Below are positions 54,250 to 64,000 of a DNA stretch of 64,000 nucleotides, piece by piece. The translations under genes and the position numbers were made by a program. The stretch's first letter is position 1, and the number at the start of each line of letters is the position of its first letter. This DNA comes from Mycoplasmopsis bovigenitalium (GTDB lineage: Bacteria > Bacillota_I > Bacilli_A > Mycoplasmatales > Metamycoplasmataceae), in contig NZ_LR214970.1 in NCBI RefSeq assembly GCF_900660525.1, forward strand, positions 372,001 through 436,000, in the 5' to 3' direction. The notes beneath the pieces are model-generated. The model did no database searches and was not told the origin of the DNA. It saw nothing but the letters and a program-made list of their open reading frames with translations.

Positions 54250-54273
54250 AAAAGCAGGTTAAGACCTGCTTTT
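54250..54273 (+). terminator. First terminator/attenuator in the opp leader
   Basis: Perfect 10-bp stem AAAAGCAGGT/ACCTGCTTTT with loop TAAG and a T-run. Its 5' half can alternatively pair with TTAACCTG upstream. Confidence 0.7.
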
Positions 54274-54279
54274 ATAGAT

Positions 54280-54442
54280 ACTATAGAGGAGCTTTCCATA
54301 ATAGTAAATAGTTTAGCAGGCATGCAAAGATGCTATTGAAAGGATAGGAAAGCCGAATCTTTAATTTGGGCACAAATTAAAGGTGGTAACAATTCATAAC
54401 AGTTTGTTACTCTTTGGAAATCCATTGGCGCTATAGTCTACA
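54280..54442 (+). promoter_or_regulatory. Structured leader RNA, lysine-riboswitch-like, upstream of oppA
   Basis: Closing helix ACTATAG (54280-54286)/CTATAGT (54431-54437) encloses GCTTTCC/GGAAAGC (54291-54297/54347-54353), CTTTAATTT/AAATTAAAG (54359/54374) and GTAACAA/TTGTTAC (54386/54404). Conserved-looking bases AGAGGAGC, AGTA, GAAAGG, GCCGAA and TTGGCGCTATAG match parts of the lysine (L-box) riboswitch pattern. TAGTCTAC at the 3' strand can pair with GTAAGACTA of the next terminator, giving an OFF-switch design. The structure is well supported; the ligand class is tentative. Confidence 0.55.
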
Positions 54443-54462
54443 ATTTAATAAAAAAATTATTA

Positions 54463-54496
54463 TTTTGTAAGACTAGGCCAGTCTTACAAAATTTTT
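54463..54496 (+). terminator. Second terminator in the opp leader
   Basis: Perfect 12-bp stem TTTTGTAAGACT/AGTCTTACAAAA with loop AGGCC and a T-run, 52 bases before the oppA ATG. Being upstream of the gene it must act as a regulated attenuator. Confidence 0.9.
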
Positions 54497-54547
54497 ATTT
54501 CACGATGCTAAACATAACGTAAATTAAATTTATTTGAAAGGAAATTT

Positions 54548-57301
54548 ATGAGAAAAAGATTTTATTTAGCACCGTTGGCTCTAGTAACATTATCTCCACT
54601 GACTTTAGCGGCTGCTTGTGGTAAAGCTGATTTTGCACATGATGCAAAACAAAGAATAGTAAGAAGCGGAATTAATGCAAGTTATATTCCTAAAGAATTT
54701 GATAGAGATAAATCAAATGCTTATGGTGGATGACAAGCTAGACACGAAGATTCACTTGCTTCACTATTAATTAGAAAAAAAACATATAACAAACCTGAAT
54801 TGGTTAGAGAATTTGACCAAAAAACCAATAAAATAGCGACAAAAATTAAACAACCATCATTTTGAAAATATAAAATAGAACACGCTGCCAAAATTATTTT
54901 GATAGTTGATGGACATGCTAAAGAATATGATTCAGATGATGCACAATTACTTCAACAACCTGATGCTGATGGCTACTACCATGAAGCTGTTATTAAAGGT
55001 GAATCAACAAATCCAAAAAGTATTAACTCTAAACAATTTGCAGAAGATTTAGCAAAAGCTACTAAATTACAAATCGAAGTTCGTAAAGGAACTAAATGAG
55101 TTGATGCACAAGGCAATGTTACAAAATATGATGTAGTTCCAGAAGACTGATACATTTCATGAATGAGAACTCAACTTTTAGGTAAAGCACAAAGAAAAAA
55201 TGCAGCTAAGGATAAAGGTGTTGACACAGAGGCGCTAGATACAGCTCTAAGAGAAATTGCTTCAAAAAACACTTCATACTATGGCAAAGATTACCGTTAC
55301 CCTAACGCATATTTATTTGGATTATATGGAGTAGAAATTAAAGATTTAAATGATAGATCTAAATTCTTAGAAGGCGACAAAATAACATTTAACAAAATTG
55401 CTACGCAAGAAAAAGCATTCTTTGAGTTATTGTTAGAAAACTTAACTTCATCTCAAGAATTTAGTGCTGCTCCTAGCCAATATATTGCAGAAGTATCAAA
55501 ACAAAAACAAATCCCAGCGCTAGAGTCATACTCTGAAAAACAATTATCTGCTGAAACATTTGAAAAAATTAAAAATATTCCAATAGATAACATATTATCG
55601 CAAGCTGGTGTTTACTGATATGGCTTTAATAGCAAAAACTTATTATATGCTAGTCCATTTATTTATAAAGGATACAACAGAGACACTCAAGAAGAAACAT
55701 ATGAAAAAAACCCTCACTACGTTGATCAAGAATGAGTTAAAGATCCAACAACCATTGAAAAACAAGTTCTTAGATACTTTGGTGCTGAAGCTAAAGTTGA
55801 TCAATTGAAAGAAGTTCTATATGACGATTATCTAAAAGGTAGAATTGCTAGATTGGCTTGAACAATGGTTCCTGACAAACAAAAAACTTCAATTATTCAA
55901 AACCCTCAAAAATATGGTGTTCAATACAACCAGTCATTAAACAAATCATCACTGCAACTTGAACAAGTATTCGACCTTACACCTACTGTTGCATTACCTA
56001 ATGAATTTTCTGAAGTTGTTAAATTTGACACAAACAACAAAGATCACTTAAAAACAATAGTTGATCAGTTAACATACAATGATCATTTTGCTAAATTATT
56101 GTATGGTAAAACTAAAGAAGATATTGTTAAAGATGCAGTAAAAGGCGCTGACACACAACACTTCTATACAGGTAAAGGTTATGTATTTAGATCATTACTT
56201 TCTAGAGCAATTAACTATCAACATGTTGCAAGCTTCATAACAGAAGGTAAATCAAAAATGTATGTAGCTGCAATGGCGCCTGATGCTAAAATTAGCGGTA
56301 GTGACCAAACAAATGCAACTAAAAAATCAATGCGTGATGCATATGAAGATATTAACACTACAACCTTTGTTAAATCAGACCTAACTAAATCAACATCTAA
56401 AACACCTGAAGATTATCGTAAAATTGTTACAACATCAGGTAGTGAATTAGAAAAACTAAAATCACCTCACTTTGCTGAAATTAAAGCAGAAATCAAAAAA
56501 TTACTAGACGATGCTAAAATTCCAGAAGATCAAAAAGTTGAATGACAATTAACATTTAGATGAGTTAACTGAACACCAGCTAAAATGCAGACTATTTACG
56601 AACAACTCCCACTATTATTTAAAGAATTAGACCCACGTCTAGAATTTAAAGCTGTTAAATACGATAAAGCTCAAGTAGGTCTTTTCTGAGCACAACACTT
56701 AAAAGGACGTTCGCCATTTACTATTGGTGGATGAGGTTATGATACTGATAGTGCTGGATCAGGTTTTGATGGTATTGTAAACTTAACACAATCTGGCCCA
56801 GTTCTAGCAATTCTTTCTCAAGGAACAGACGCTAACAGAGAAGCATTCAAAAAAGCATTCCCTAAATTATTTGCTTTAAGTGAAGCATTCAATAAATTTA
56901 TAAAAGATGAACTTGATAAAAAATCATTCACACTAACTGTTGATCACACAAAATGACATGAACTTTCATTTGGCGATCTAGATAAACTAGCACACCACTT
57001 AAGAGAATACAAACTTGATGGTGGTAAATTAGTACTAAATACAGATATTAAAGAAACAGATGCTGATTTTGGAACAATTACATCTCGCTTCTTCAACACA
57101 CATTTAAGAGAAAAAACTAATGACGAAATCATCGAACTAACAAAAGAATTTAGTGATTACTTTGGAACCCTTATTGATACTAAAAAATTAACATCATTAG
57201 ATCGTTTCTCAGAATCATTAGTAAACCCTAACTTCGTGTTCCCATTCGTTGGAGCCGATCAAGATTGAATCATGGACGCACACGTTATAGTAAAAAAATA
57301 A
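54548..57301 (+). CDS. oppA: Oligopeptide ABC transporter substrate-binding lipoprotein OppA
   Basis: This 917-residue lipoprotein has the signal MRKRFYLAPLALVTLSPLTL followed by lipobox AAAC. The ribosome site GAAAGGAAATTT lies before ATG 54548. Mycoplasma OppA proteins are this long, larger than the roughly 540 residues of Bacillus. A C-terminal region includes GGWGYDTDSAGSGFDG, typical of peptide-binding proteins. In some mycoplasmas OppA also binds host cells and has ecto-ATPase activity; no such motif is claimed here. It is first of five opp genes and is read through a leader with two attenuators. Confidence 0.85.
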
Positions 57302-57318
57302 TTTTCTAAATAATTTAA

Positions 57319-58362
57319 ATGTTTAAATATATATCAAAAAGAATTGGCCTAGCCATTCTTACATTATTTGTTATTTTAATCTTTTCATACACATTAACTG
57401 TTATATTTATTAAAAACCCGTACGAAATTCAGTTAATTGCTGAAACAGACACGGAGAAAAGGAGAGGTTTAGAGGAATTATCTAGACAATATAACGCGAT
57501 TCCAATCATTACAAAAATTGGCAATTATTTTGCCAATATATTCAAATTTCAATATGGTGAGATATTTGATAAATCAGGAGCATATGAATCAATTCCGCAA
57601 TTATTTTTCGAGCCACTAAAATGAAGTATTTTAGTTTCGCTACCTTCATTTATAATTTCAGCAACTACCGGCGTTATCGTCGGTATTATTGCGGGATATA
57701 AACGCGGTACGTGAGTTGATTGAATAATTAGTGGATTTGTCTTTGTCTTCATTGCAGTACCTAGCTTTATTTTGGCGCCAATGTTTCTTGGTATATTCCA
57801 AAAAGCAGGTTTTGATATAAGATTTATATCACCATATTCACAAGGAGCAACTTGAGCTCAAACAATTAAATCAGTTATACCGGCAATCGTTGTTGTCTCA
57901 CTTGGTTCGCTTTCAGGATATACACTTTATTCAAGAAACCAAGTTGTAACTGTATTAACATCAAATTACGTATTGATTGCTAAAACAAAAGGATTGGGAA
58001 ATTTTGAGATCTTTAAAAAATACGTTTTTAGAAACATTTCAATCCCATTAGCAACAATTATTATTCCATCATATTTAATCTTATTATCTGGCTCAATTAT
58101 TGTTGAGCAATTCTGATTCATTCCAGGTACTTCAACAATAATTGCTAACTCATTCCCTAAAGGTGAGATAAATATCCTAATGTTCAACATTTTATTCTTC
58201 ACTGCTTTAGGTCTATTCACTCAAATCATAGTTGATATTTCATATCCACTAATCGATCCAAGAATTAAATATCAAGCTTCAAGCGGACTAAATATTTTTG
58301 CAATATTGCGTGCAAAAAAAATAAGAGCACAACAATACAAATTACTTAATGAACAATCATAG
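57319..58362 (+). CDS. oppB: Oligopeptide transporter permease OppB
   Basis: This 347-residue permease has six membrane segments. The typical start FKYISKRIGLAILTLFVILIF is present, as is the EAA loop (NYVLIAKTKGLGNFEIFKKYVFRN, about 215-238). It follows oppA by 17 bases and pairs with OppC to form the peptide channel. Confidence 0.9.
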
Positions 58363-58373
58363 AAAGGAGAATA

Positions 58374-59624
58374 ATGGCTGAAAATTTAAAATTTAATCAA
58401 CGCTACGGTATTAGTGATGAGCAACAAAATAAGTTAAAACTTGTCAAACAACAAAAATACACTCACAATATCGCTGGCAAACCTAAAATATTAGCGATCG
58501 AAATATTAAAAAGATTTTTCACTAATCCAATGGTTGTTATAGCTTTTTGTGTCTTTTTAGCAATCATTATCACCGCTTTAGTTGTCAGTTTTTCTTCTCC
58601 TTATCCCGCAGTAAAACCAATTGATTATTATTTACCAGTTGATAAAAAAGTTTCAGACTTTCAAAGTTTGCCACCAATATTTGCACAATGAACAGAAACA
58701 ACTGATAATAATAAAATTACCAACTTATATAGATGATCAAGTGATCCTTATAGTAAATATTTAAAAGATTACGCGAATTTTAAAGAAATAGTGCCTGGAC
58801 AAATACTTTATTATAATGCTTATTCATATTTTGAAGGTCAGCAGCTTTATTCTAAAATTTTTAAAATTCTAGATAAAGACCCTAATGCCATTATTACAGC
58901 TGAACAACTTGCTGAATTTAAGAATGCTATACCAAAACTTCATACATTTTTTGGTACAAATAATGCCGGAACCGATATTTGAACAACTGTTTGAAAAGGT
59001 ACTCTTGAATCACTTTGAATTGCATTATTTGTAGCGACAGTAGAAATTATTATTGGTGTATTTGTTGGTGCTTATTTAGGTTTTAACGCTGGTAAATGAC
59101 TTGATACAGTTATGATGCGTATTATTGAGATATTCACATCGCCACCATCAATAATTTGACTATTATTATTTGTTTCAATTTGAGGAACTAATCCTTGAGT
59201 GCTAATTGCTGGTCTATTATTCGTTGGTTGAACTGGGCCAATTGGTGTAACTCGTTTATTTATAATTACTGTTAAAGATGAAGAATACATTTTAGCTGCT
59301 AAAAGTATTGGTGCAAGTGAAAAAAGACAAATCTTTTTCCACGCACTACCTGCAATATTGGGTAAAATTGCAATGAGTTATGTAAGAAGAATTCCAAGTG
59401 TAATTCTTTCGATTGCTTCGCTAGCATTCCTTGGTTTCTTTAAAGATGATTCATCAGCAAACTTAGGTAAATTCATGCTTGATAACCTAGAAGATTCGAA
59501 AAATAACGTTTGACTTCTAATTATTCCAGCATCAATATTATTATGCATTTCAATAAGTCTACAATTTATAGCCGTTGGTCTACATGACGCATTAGATCCA
59601 AAAGTTATTAAATTAAAAAGATAG
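58374..59624 (+). CDS. oppC: Oligopeptide transporter permease OppC
   Basis: The ribosome site AAAGGAGA precedes ATG 58374. This 416-residue permease has an N-terminal membrane helix (about 55-78), a large external loop of about 130 residues (PAVKPIDYYLPVDKK...AGTDIWTTVWKG), then the conserved permease core and EAA loop (EEYILAAKSIGASEKRQIFF). Bacterial OppC is about 300 residues; the long loop accounts for the difference. TGA codes most Trp. Confidence 0.9.
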
Positions 59625-59632
59625 GATAAACT

Positions 59633-60724
59633 ATGTCAAATATAGATTTAATTAAAACTAATCCACTTAAAGAAGGTTTACTTTTAGATATTGAAAATTT
59701 AAGAGTCGACTTCAAAAATGGTCGCAAAAATTTCATTAGAATTGTTCGTGGCTTAGATTTAAAAATCAGAAAAGGTGAAATTGTAGGACTAGTTGGCGAA
59801 TCAGGTTCAGGTAAATCAGTTACATCAAAAGCATTAATAAATGTCAATGATGGCGCTTATTTTCTTGCCGATAAAATGCAAATTGAAGATCTTGATTTAA
59901 ATAAAATTAAAAAAGAAAATTTATGACAAAAAATTAGAGGACACTACATTGGTTATATACCCCAAGACCCTCTTACTTCATTGAATCCAACCCGTAAAAT
60001 CGGTAAACAACTTTTAGACGCTTTGAATTTAAATCCAGAGTGAAAAGAAAAAAGTTATGTTGAAAAAAGAAACTATTTAGTATCTCTACTTGATGAGTTT
60101 GGTTTAAGAGATGCGGACGCTGTTTTTGATAGATATCCACATACACTTTCTGGTGGTATGAAGCAGCGTGTAGTTATTGCAATGGTTGTTGCACTAAAAC
60201 CTAAATTAATTATTGCTGACGAGCCAACTACTGCACTTGACCCAACAGTTCAAGCTTCAGTTCTTGCTTTGTTTGAAAGAATTAGACAAACAATGAACAT
60301 TTCAATAATTTTAATTAGTCATAACATTAGTGTTGTTGCTAAATTCTGTGACTATATTTATGTTATGTACGCTGGCAAAATTGTTGAAAGAGGAACTAGA
60401 AAACAGATTTTTACAGACCCTAGACACCCATATACTTGAGCATTGATTTCGGCAATACCTGAAAACAGTCAAGAGCGTCTTTATTCAATTAAAGGTACTC
60501 CACCAGACATGGCAAACTTGCCACTAGGCGATCCTTTTGCACCAAGAAATGAGTATGCACTGGAAATTGATTTTCTTAAAGAGCCGCCTTTATTGCCAGT
60601 TGAAGCACGCCATGATGCAGCAACTTGACTTTTACACCCAGATGCACCAAAAATTGAAATTCCACAAGATTTAAAAGTTAGATTAGAAAGCTTTAGAAAG
60701 GTATTTGTAGACGATGAAAACTAA
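59633..60724 (+). CDS. oppD: Oligopeptide transporter ATPase OppD
   Basis: This 363-residue ABC ATPase has Walker A GESGSGKS (about 54-61), signature LSGGMKQR (about 171-178), Walker B LIIADEPTTALD and H-loop LISHN. The C-terminal oligopeptide-family region (PHTL... and PPDMANLPLGDPFAPRNEYA) is present, although the usual Cys cluster for an iron-sulfur centre is not seen. Its end overlaps the oppF start by 11 bases. Confidence 0.9.
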
Positions 60725-63089
60725 TAAACCAATATTAGAGATTCAATCTCTTAAAAAATACTTTAGTAATGCTGGAATAGTCAATAAAGCTGTTGATGAT
60801 ATTAGTTTTAGTGTAAATAAGGGCGAAATTGTTGGGCTAATTGGTGAATCAGGCTCGGGTAAAACAACTGTTGGTCGTTCATTAATGCGTTTATATGAAG
60901 ACTTTAATGGATTTGTTACACTTGATGGCAAAGTTATTAGTGGACGTAGAATTTCGCGTTCTAGAACTAAATTTTTACGTAAAAATATTCAAATGATTTT
61001 TCAAGACCCTCATGCTTCACTTAATGGTCAGAAAAATATTTATTCGACATTAAAAGAACCATTAATTGTCAATGGAATAATCAAAAATAAAATAAATGAT
61101 ATTTTCAAAGACTGAGTTGATATTAAAGAAATGTACTTTTACACATTTCAAAAGAAATATCAATCACTTGAATTGCAAAATTTAAAATCAATTAATGAGT
61201 TAGCTAAAGATTTTTTCCCTTACTGACTAGCTAAATTACAAAATTACAAAATTGATGATTCAATTTCTTTAGAAGATAATTTCAACGCTTATTTTGGCTA
61301 TCTTGAACAAAAACAAACGATGGAAAGTCAAATTGTAAGTAATTTATACTCAAATACTGATGAATTAATGAGTTTTTACTATGAAAAACAAAACGATTTT
61401 AGAAATAGCAATCTAGAATTAGATGAAAGCGAATTAAAAGCTGCTAAAGATGAATATTTAAAGACTTTAAAATTGTCAAAAATGTCTTTAAAACAATACA
61501 ATTCAATCAAAAATGTATCAATATGAAAACAAGAAATATCTGATATTAAAAAAGCTTTTAAAGAAGAAAAAAATACAGTTGTCAATACTTTTAACAACTT
61601 TATTGATGAATTCAAAAAAGATTCAATAATTTATCGAAATGCTAAATTACTATCAACAAATTTAGATATTTATTCACACAATCTAAAAAATCAACTTTTA
61701 ACTAAAAAACTAAGATCACTTGTTAAAGAGTTAAAAAGTCACTTGTTGTCGCTAAAATATACTCAAGCTCGTGAATTAATTAGTGAAATTCAATCTTATT
61801 CGAAAGATTTTTTCACTAAACACTTACAAGAATTAAAATATTCTCCAGAATTAAAAAATACAATATTAGCATTAATTAACGAAAAATTTGTTTTTGATTC
61901 AACAAAATGACATGAATTAAATAAGAAAAATTTTGACCAATATATTGCCCAAATCAATTCATTACGTAAAAAAATTGACAAGAACTCAAAAGGCTTTGAT
62001 AAACATAAAAAATCTGCTACTCCACAAGATGTTGAAATAGCAAAAGAAAAATATGAAAAAGCAAAAATAGTCATCAAACAAATGCTTGACGAGTATGTAA
62101 TTCTACATAAAAAAGAATTCGCACAACTTTTAAGCGAGGTTGAAATTGAACGTAAAGAATATTTAGGCTTAAAAGATATTCAAAGTGAAACAAATGCGCT
62201 TGTTGCGCAAGCACACAAAAAATTCATTGCACATTTACAAGAGAATTTAAAACAATTAATTCAATCAAAAGCCGACAAAACTTCAATAAGTGAATACTCA
62301 AAATTAATAAAAATTTATGAATCAAAATACAAATCTAAATTATTAACTTTAAAATCATTTGAAATTGAAGTTAAATATTTAAATAAAGATATCAAAGCAA
62401 TTAAAGTATTGCTTGGTATTGATACAGAAAATGCAGTTGATTCAAAAATAATTAAATTTTTCAAGAAAATTTCGGGCAATATTATTGCCAAAATATTAAT
62501 TTCAAATCTATTAATAAAAACTTCGATATATAAATCACTTGAAGATGTTGGTCTATTAAAACAATTTGCATACCGTTATCCTCATGAATTTAGTGGGGGC
62601 CAACGTCAAAGAATTGTTATTGCTCGTGCTCTAATAACTGAACCTAAAGTTATTGTTGCTGATGAACCTATTGCTTCATTAGACATTTCAATTCAAGCTC
62701 AAGTCGTCAACCTTCTAAAAGACCTTTGTGAGAAGAAAAATATTGGCATGATTTTTATCGCTCATGACTTATCAATGATCGAATATATTGCTAACAGAGT
62801 ACAGATTATGCACTATGGAAAAATAGTTGAATCAGGAGATACTCAAAAAGTTTACTCAAAACCAATCCACCCATATACAATTAACCTATTCAAGGCAATA
62901 CCGAAAATATCTAACGCAAATGAAAAATTTGAAAACATTAGTTTTGAGTTAGATTATTTCAAAGGGCAAGCATACCCAAATATTCCTGAATTGTTTAAAG
63001 TAGAGGAAAATCACTTCATTTATGGCACTCAAGAACAAGCCGCAGAATGATCTAAACCTTTTGGTTTAACAGTTGAAAAGGTAAAATAA
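60714..63089 (+). CDS. oppF: Oligopeptide transporter ATPase OppF with a large coiled-coil insert
   Basis: This 791-residue protein splits a normal roughly 320-residue ABC ATPase. Walker A GESGSGKT (about 43-50) and Q-loop IFQDPHAS (about 93-100) are at the start. Signature FSGGQRQR (about 625), Walker B VIVADEP (about 645) and H-loop IAHD are at the end. The roughly 490 residues between are Lys/Glu/Leu-rich and strongly helical. ABC motifs on both sides of the insert look intact, so the enzyme should still work. The insert lies in the helical subdomain before the signature. Confidence 0.85.
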
Positions 63090-63093
63090 CAAG

Positions 63094-63122
63094 ATACTGC
63101 TTAAAGCAGTATTTTTGTTTTT
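63094..63122 (+). terminator. Terminator of the opp operon
   Basis: Stem ATACTGC/GCAGTAT with loop TTAAA followed by a T-rich run, just after the oppF stop. Confidence 0.8.
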
Positions 63123-63301
63123 TAGCCTATATTAACTATGAAAATTATTAATGATTTAGTAGTTATTAATGAAATTAATCTCTATTAATCAATATAAACA
63201 TTTTAATTAATATACAAAATTTACTAATTTATTCATTTTACAATTGAAATGGGAAAATAATAAACAAATAATATATTGTAATTTTGCTTTATAATTTTGC
63301 T

Positions 63302-63748
63302 ATGAAAAATCGCAAATGACTACACCTTATTACAGTGCTTGTATCACTTATTGTTTCAAGTATATATTTTATTGTTTCATATTATCAAAAAAAATATAAC
63401 GGAAATGTATATAAAATTTTAAGTGATACTTTTTTCATTTGTGGTGTAATTTGCCTTGCTTATGGAGTATTCATTCTTTCTTTTAAACTTGGTTTAGGTT
63501 CTGGATTAATTAGTATTAGTCAGCGTAACCGTGAAAATCGATTAAAACGCAGAATTCAAAGACTAGAATTGGGACAATCAAACCAAGAATCGCGAGCAGA
63601 AATTAAAATTTTAAACAATGAATTACAAAGCATCAATAACAAATCCATTGCAAGAAATAATGCTCAAAGCAATAAATTAGTTTTTTTGATAATAATTGCT
63701 ATTGCAGTTGTACTAATAATAATTGGAATTATTTTTGCTTTTATTTAA
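63302..63748 (+). CDS. Three-helix small membrane protein, 148 residues
   Basis: ATG 63302 opens MKNRKWLHLITVLVSLIVSS (Trp from TGA) with membrane helices at about 8-27, 40-60 and 124-147. A basic central loop (NRENRLKRRIQRLELGQSNQ) is likely cytoplasmic. It resembles the DUF3899-type small mycoplasma proteins, function unknown. A short AT-rich gap separates it from the opp terminator. Confidence 0.6.
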
Positions 63749-63752
63749 AGAA

Positions 63753-63785
63753 AAATGACGCGATTTTTTCGCGTCATTTATTTTT
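63753..63785 (+). terminator. Intrinsic terminator
   Basis: Perfect 10-bp stem AAATGACGCG/CGCGTCATTT followed by TATTTTT. Confidence 0.85.
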
Positions 63786-63810
63786 CCCGAGTTTCACAAT
63801 TGCATAGGTT

Positions 63811-63858
63811 AAAAATAACTAATACCCCTATTTTAAAGTGGTTTTAGTTATTTTTAAT
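63811..63858 (-). terminator. Terminator-like inverted repeat for the - strand gene at the window end
   Basis: Arms AAAAATAACT and AGTTATTTTT flank a 26-base loop and overlap the stop codon of the - strand gene. Confidence 0.4.
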
Positions 63859-64000
63859 TACAATTTTTTTAATGAAATCATATTCCGTTCATATATCTGG
63901 AATGACTTTTGAATCTTCTCGCTGTCTACTAATAATATCTTTGGTTTCCGAGTTAATATCAACTCTTTCTCTTAATTTTGAGAAATATTTATTAAATCTT
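63844..64000 (-). CDS. C-terminal end of an unidentified protein (runs off the window)
   Basis: The last about 51 residues (RFNKYFSKLRERVDINSETK... then ...DIWTEYDFIKKIVIKNN) read on the - strand with one TGA-coded Trp, ending TAA 63844-63846. Too little is visible to assign a family. Confidence 0.6.

Noticed and set aside
54280-54442. RNase P RNA or another housekeeping RNA
   Set aside because: The GAGGAGC stretch recalls RNase P, but the other conserved blocks are missing and a terminator-linked leader explains the region.
54280-54500. T-box leader before oppA
   Set aside because: GGTGGTAAC looks like a partial T-box but lacks the ACC core and a clear specifier loop, and it falls inside a helix that fits the L-box-like fold better.

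Overview
The window reads as a low-GC Mollicute chromosome that uses genetic code 4. Long proteins only become continuous when TGA is read as Trp, surface proteins carry mycoplasma-type lipoprotein signals, and a transposase-bearing mycoplasma integrative conjugative element (ICE) is present. The hominis/bovis-type mycoplasmas (Metamycoplasma/Mycoplasmopsis) fit best. I do not claim a species.

Region 1 (1-1022) is a partial copy of the restriction locus found again at 26.3-28.5 kb: the 5' end of a type III mod gene, one half-length hsdS cassette and the first codons of a tyrosine recombinase gene.

Region 2 (about 1.0-22.7 kb) is an ICE. It carries an HUH relaxase, a VirD4/TraG coupling ATPase, a VirB4/TraE ATPase, a VirB6/TrbL-like channel protein, a small two-helix membrane protein, an SSB, a lipoprotein, a very large surface protein, an RHH-like protein and an ISLre2/UPF0236-type DDE transposase, then a repeat-rich right end. 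It abuts a type III res gene that has lost its 3' nuclease part.

Region 3 (22.7-39.2 kb) is a restriction-modification cluster. Type III mod and truncated res are followed by three half-length hsdS cassettes on the + strand and a tyrosine recombinase. On the - strand lies hsdM (with a nonsense codon), two full hsdS genes, a DUF3990/DUF3791-like pair, a broken hsdS and hsdR. One target-recognition sequence occurs four times in the window, in both orientations, and a short recombination-like sequence sits at each cassette border. This is a DNA-inversion/shuffling locus.

Region 4 (39.2-47.7 kb) is accessory DNA with foreign codon use. BRO-like and KilA-N-like proteins and the Xre regulator/fused restriction-methylation-specificity enzyme pair contain only TGG Trp codons. 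The fused enzyme ends at a G9 tract; one added G would fuse it to a second recognition domain, so it looks phase variable. Imperfect direct repeats flank the BRO/KilA-N/AAA part.

Region 5 (47.7-64.0 kb) holds a decayed DUF4116 gene, a large coiled-coil surface protein with GA/FIVAR-like repeats, tRNA-Leu(CAA), membrane proteins and an oppABCDF operon. The operon is preceded by a long structured leader with two intrinsic terminators, a small ORF and a multi-helix lysine-riboswitch-like fold. OppF carries an insert of nearly 500 residues.

Several genes are interrupted by what looks like one missing A in an A-run. This may be real decay or phase variation, or a systematic homopolymer error in the assembly, and it should temper every pseudogene call here.
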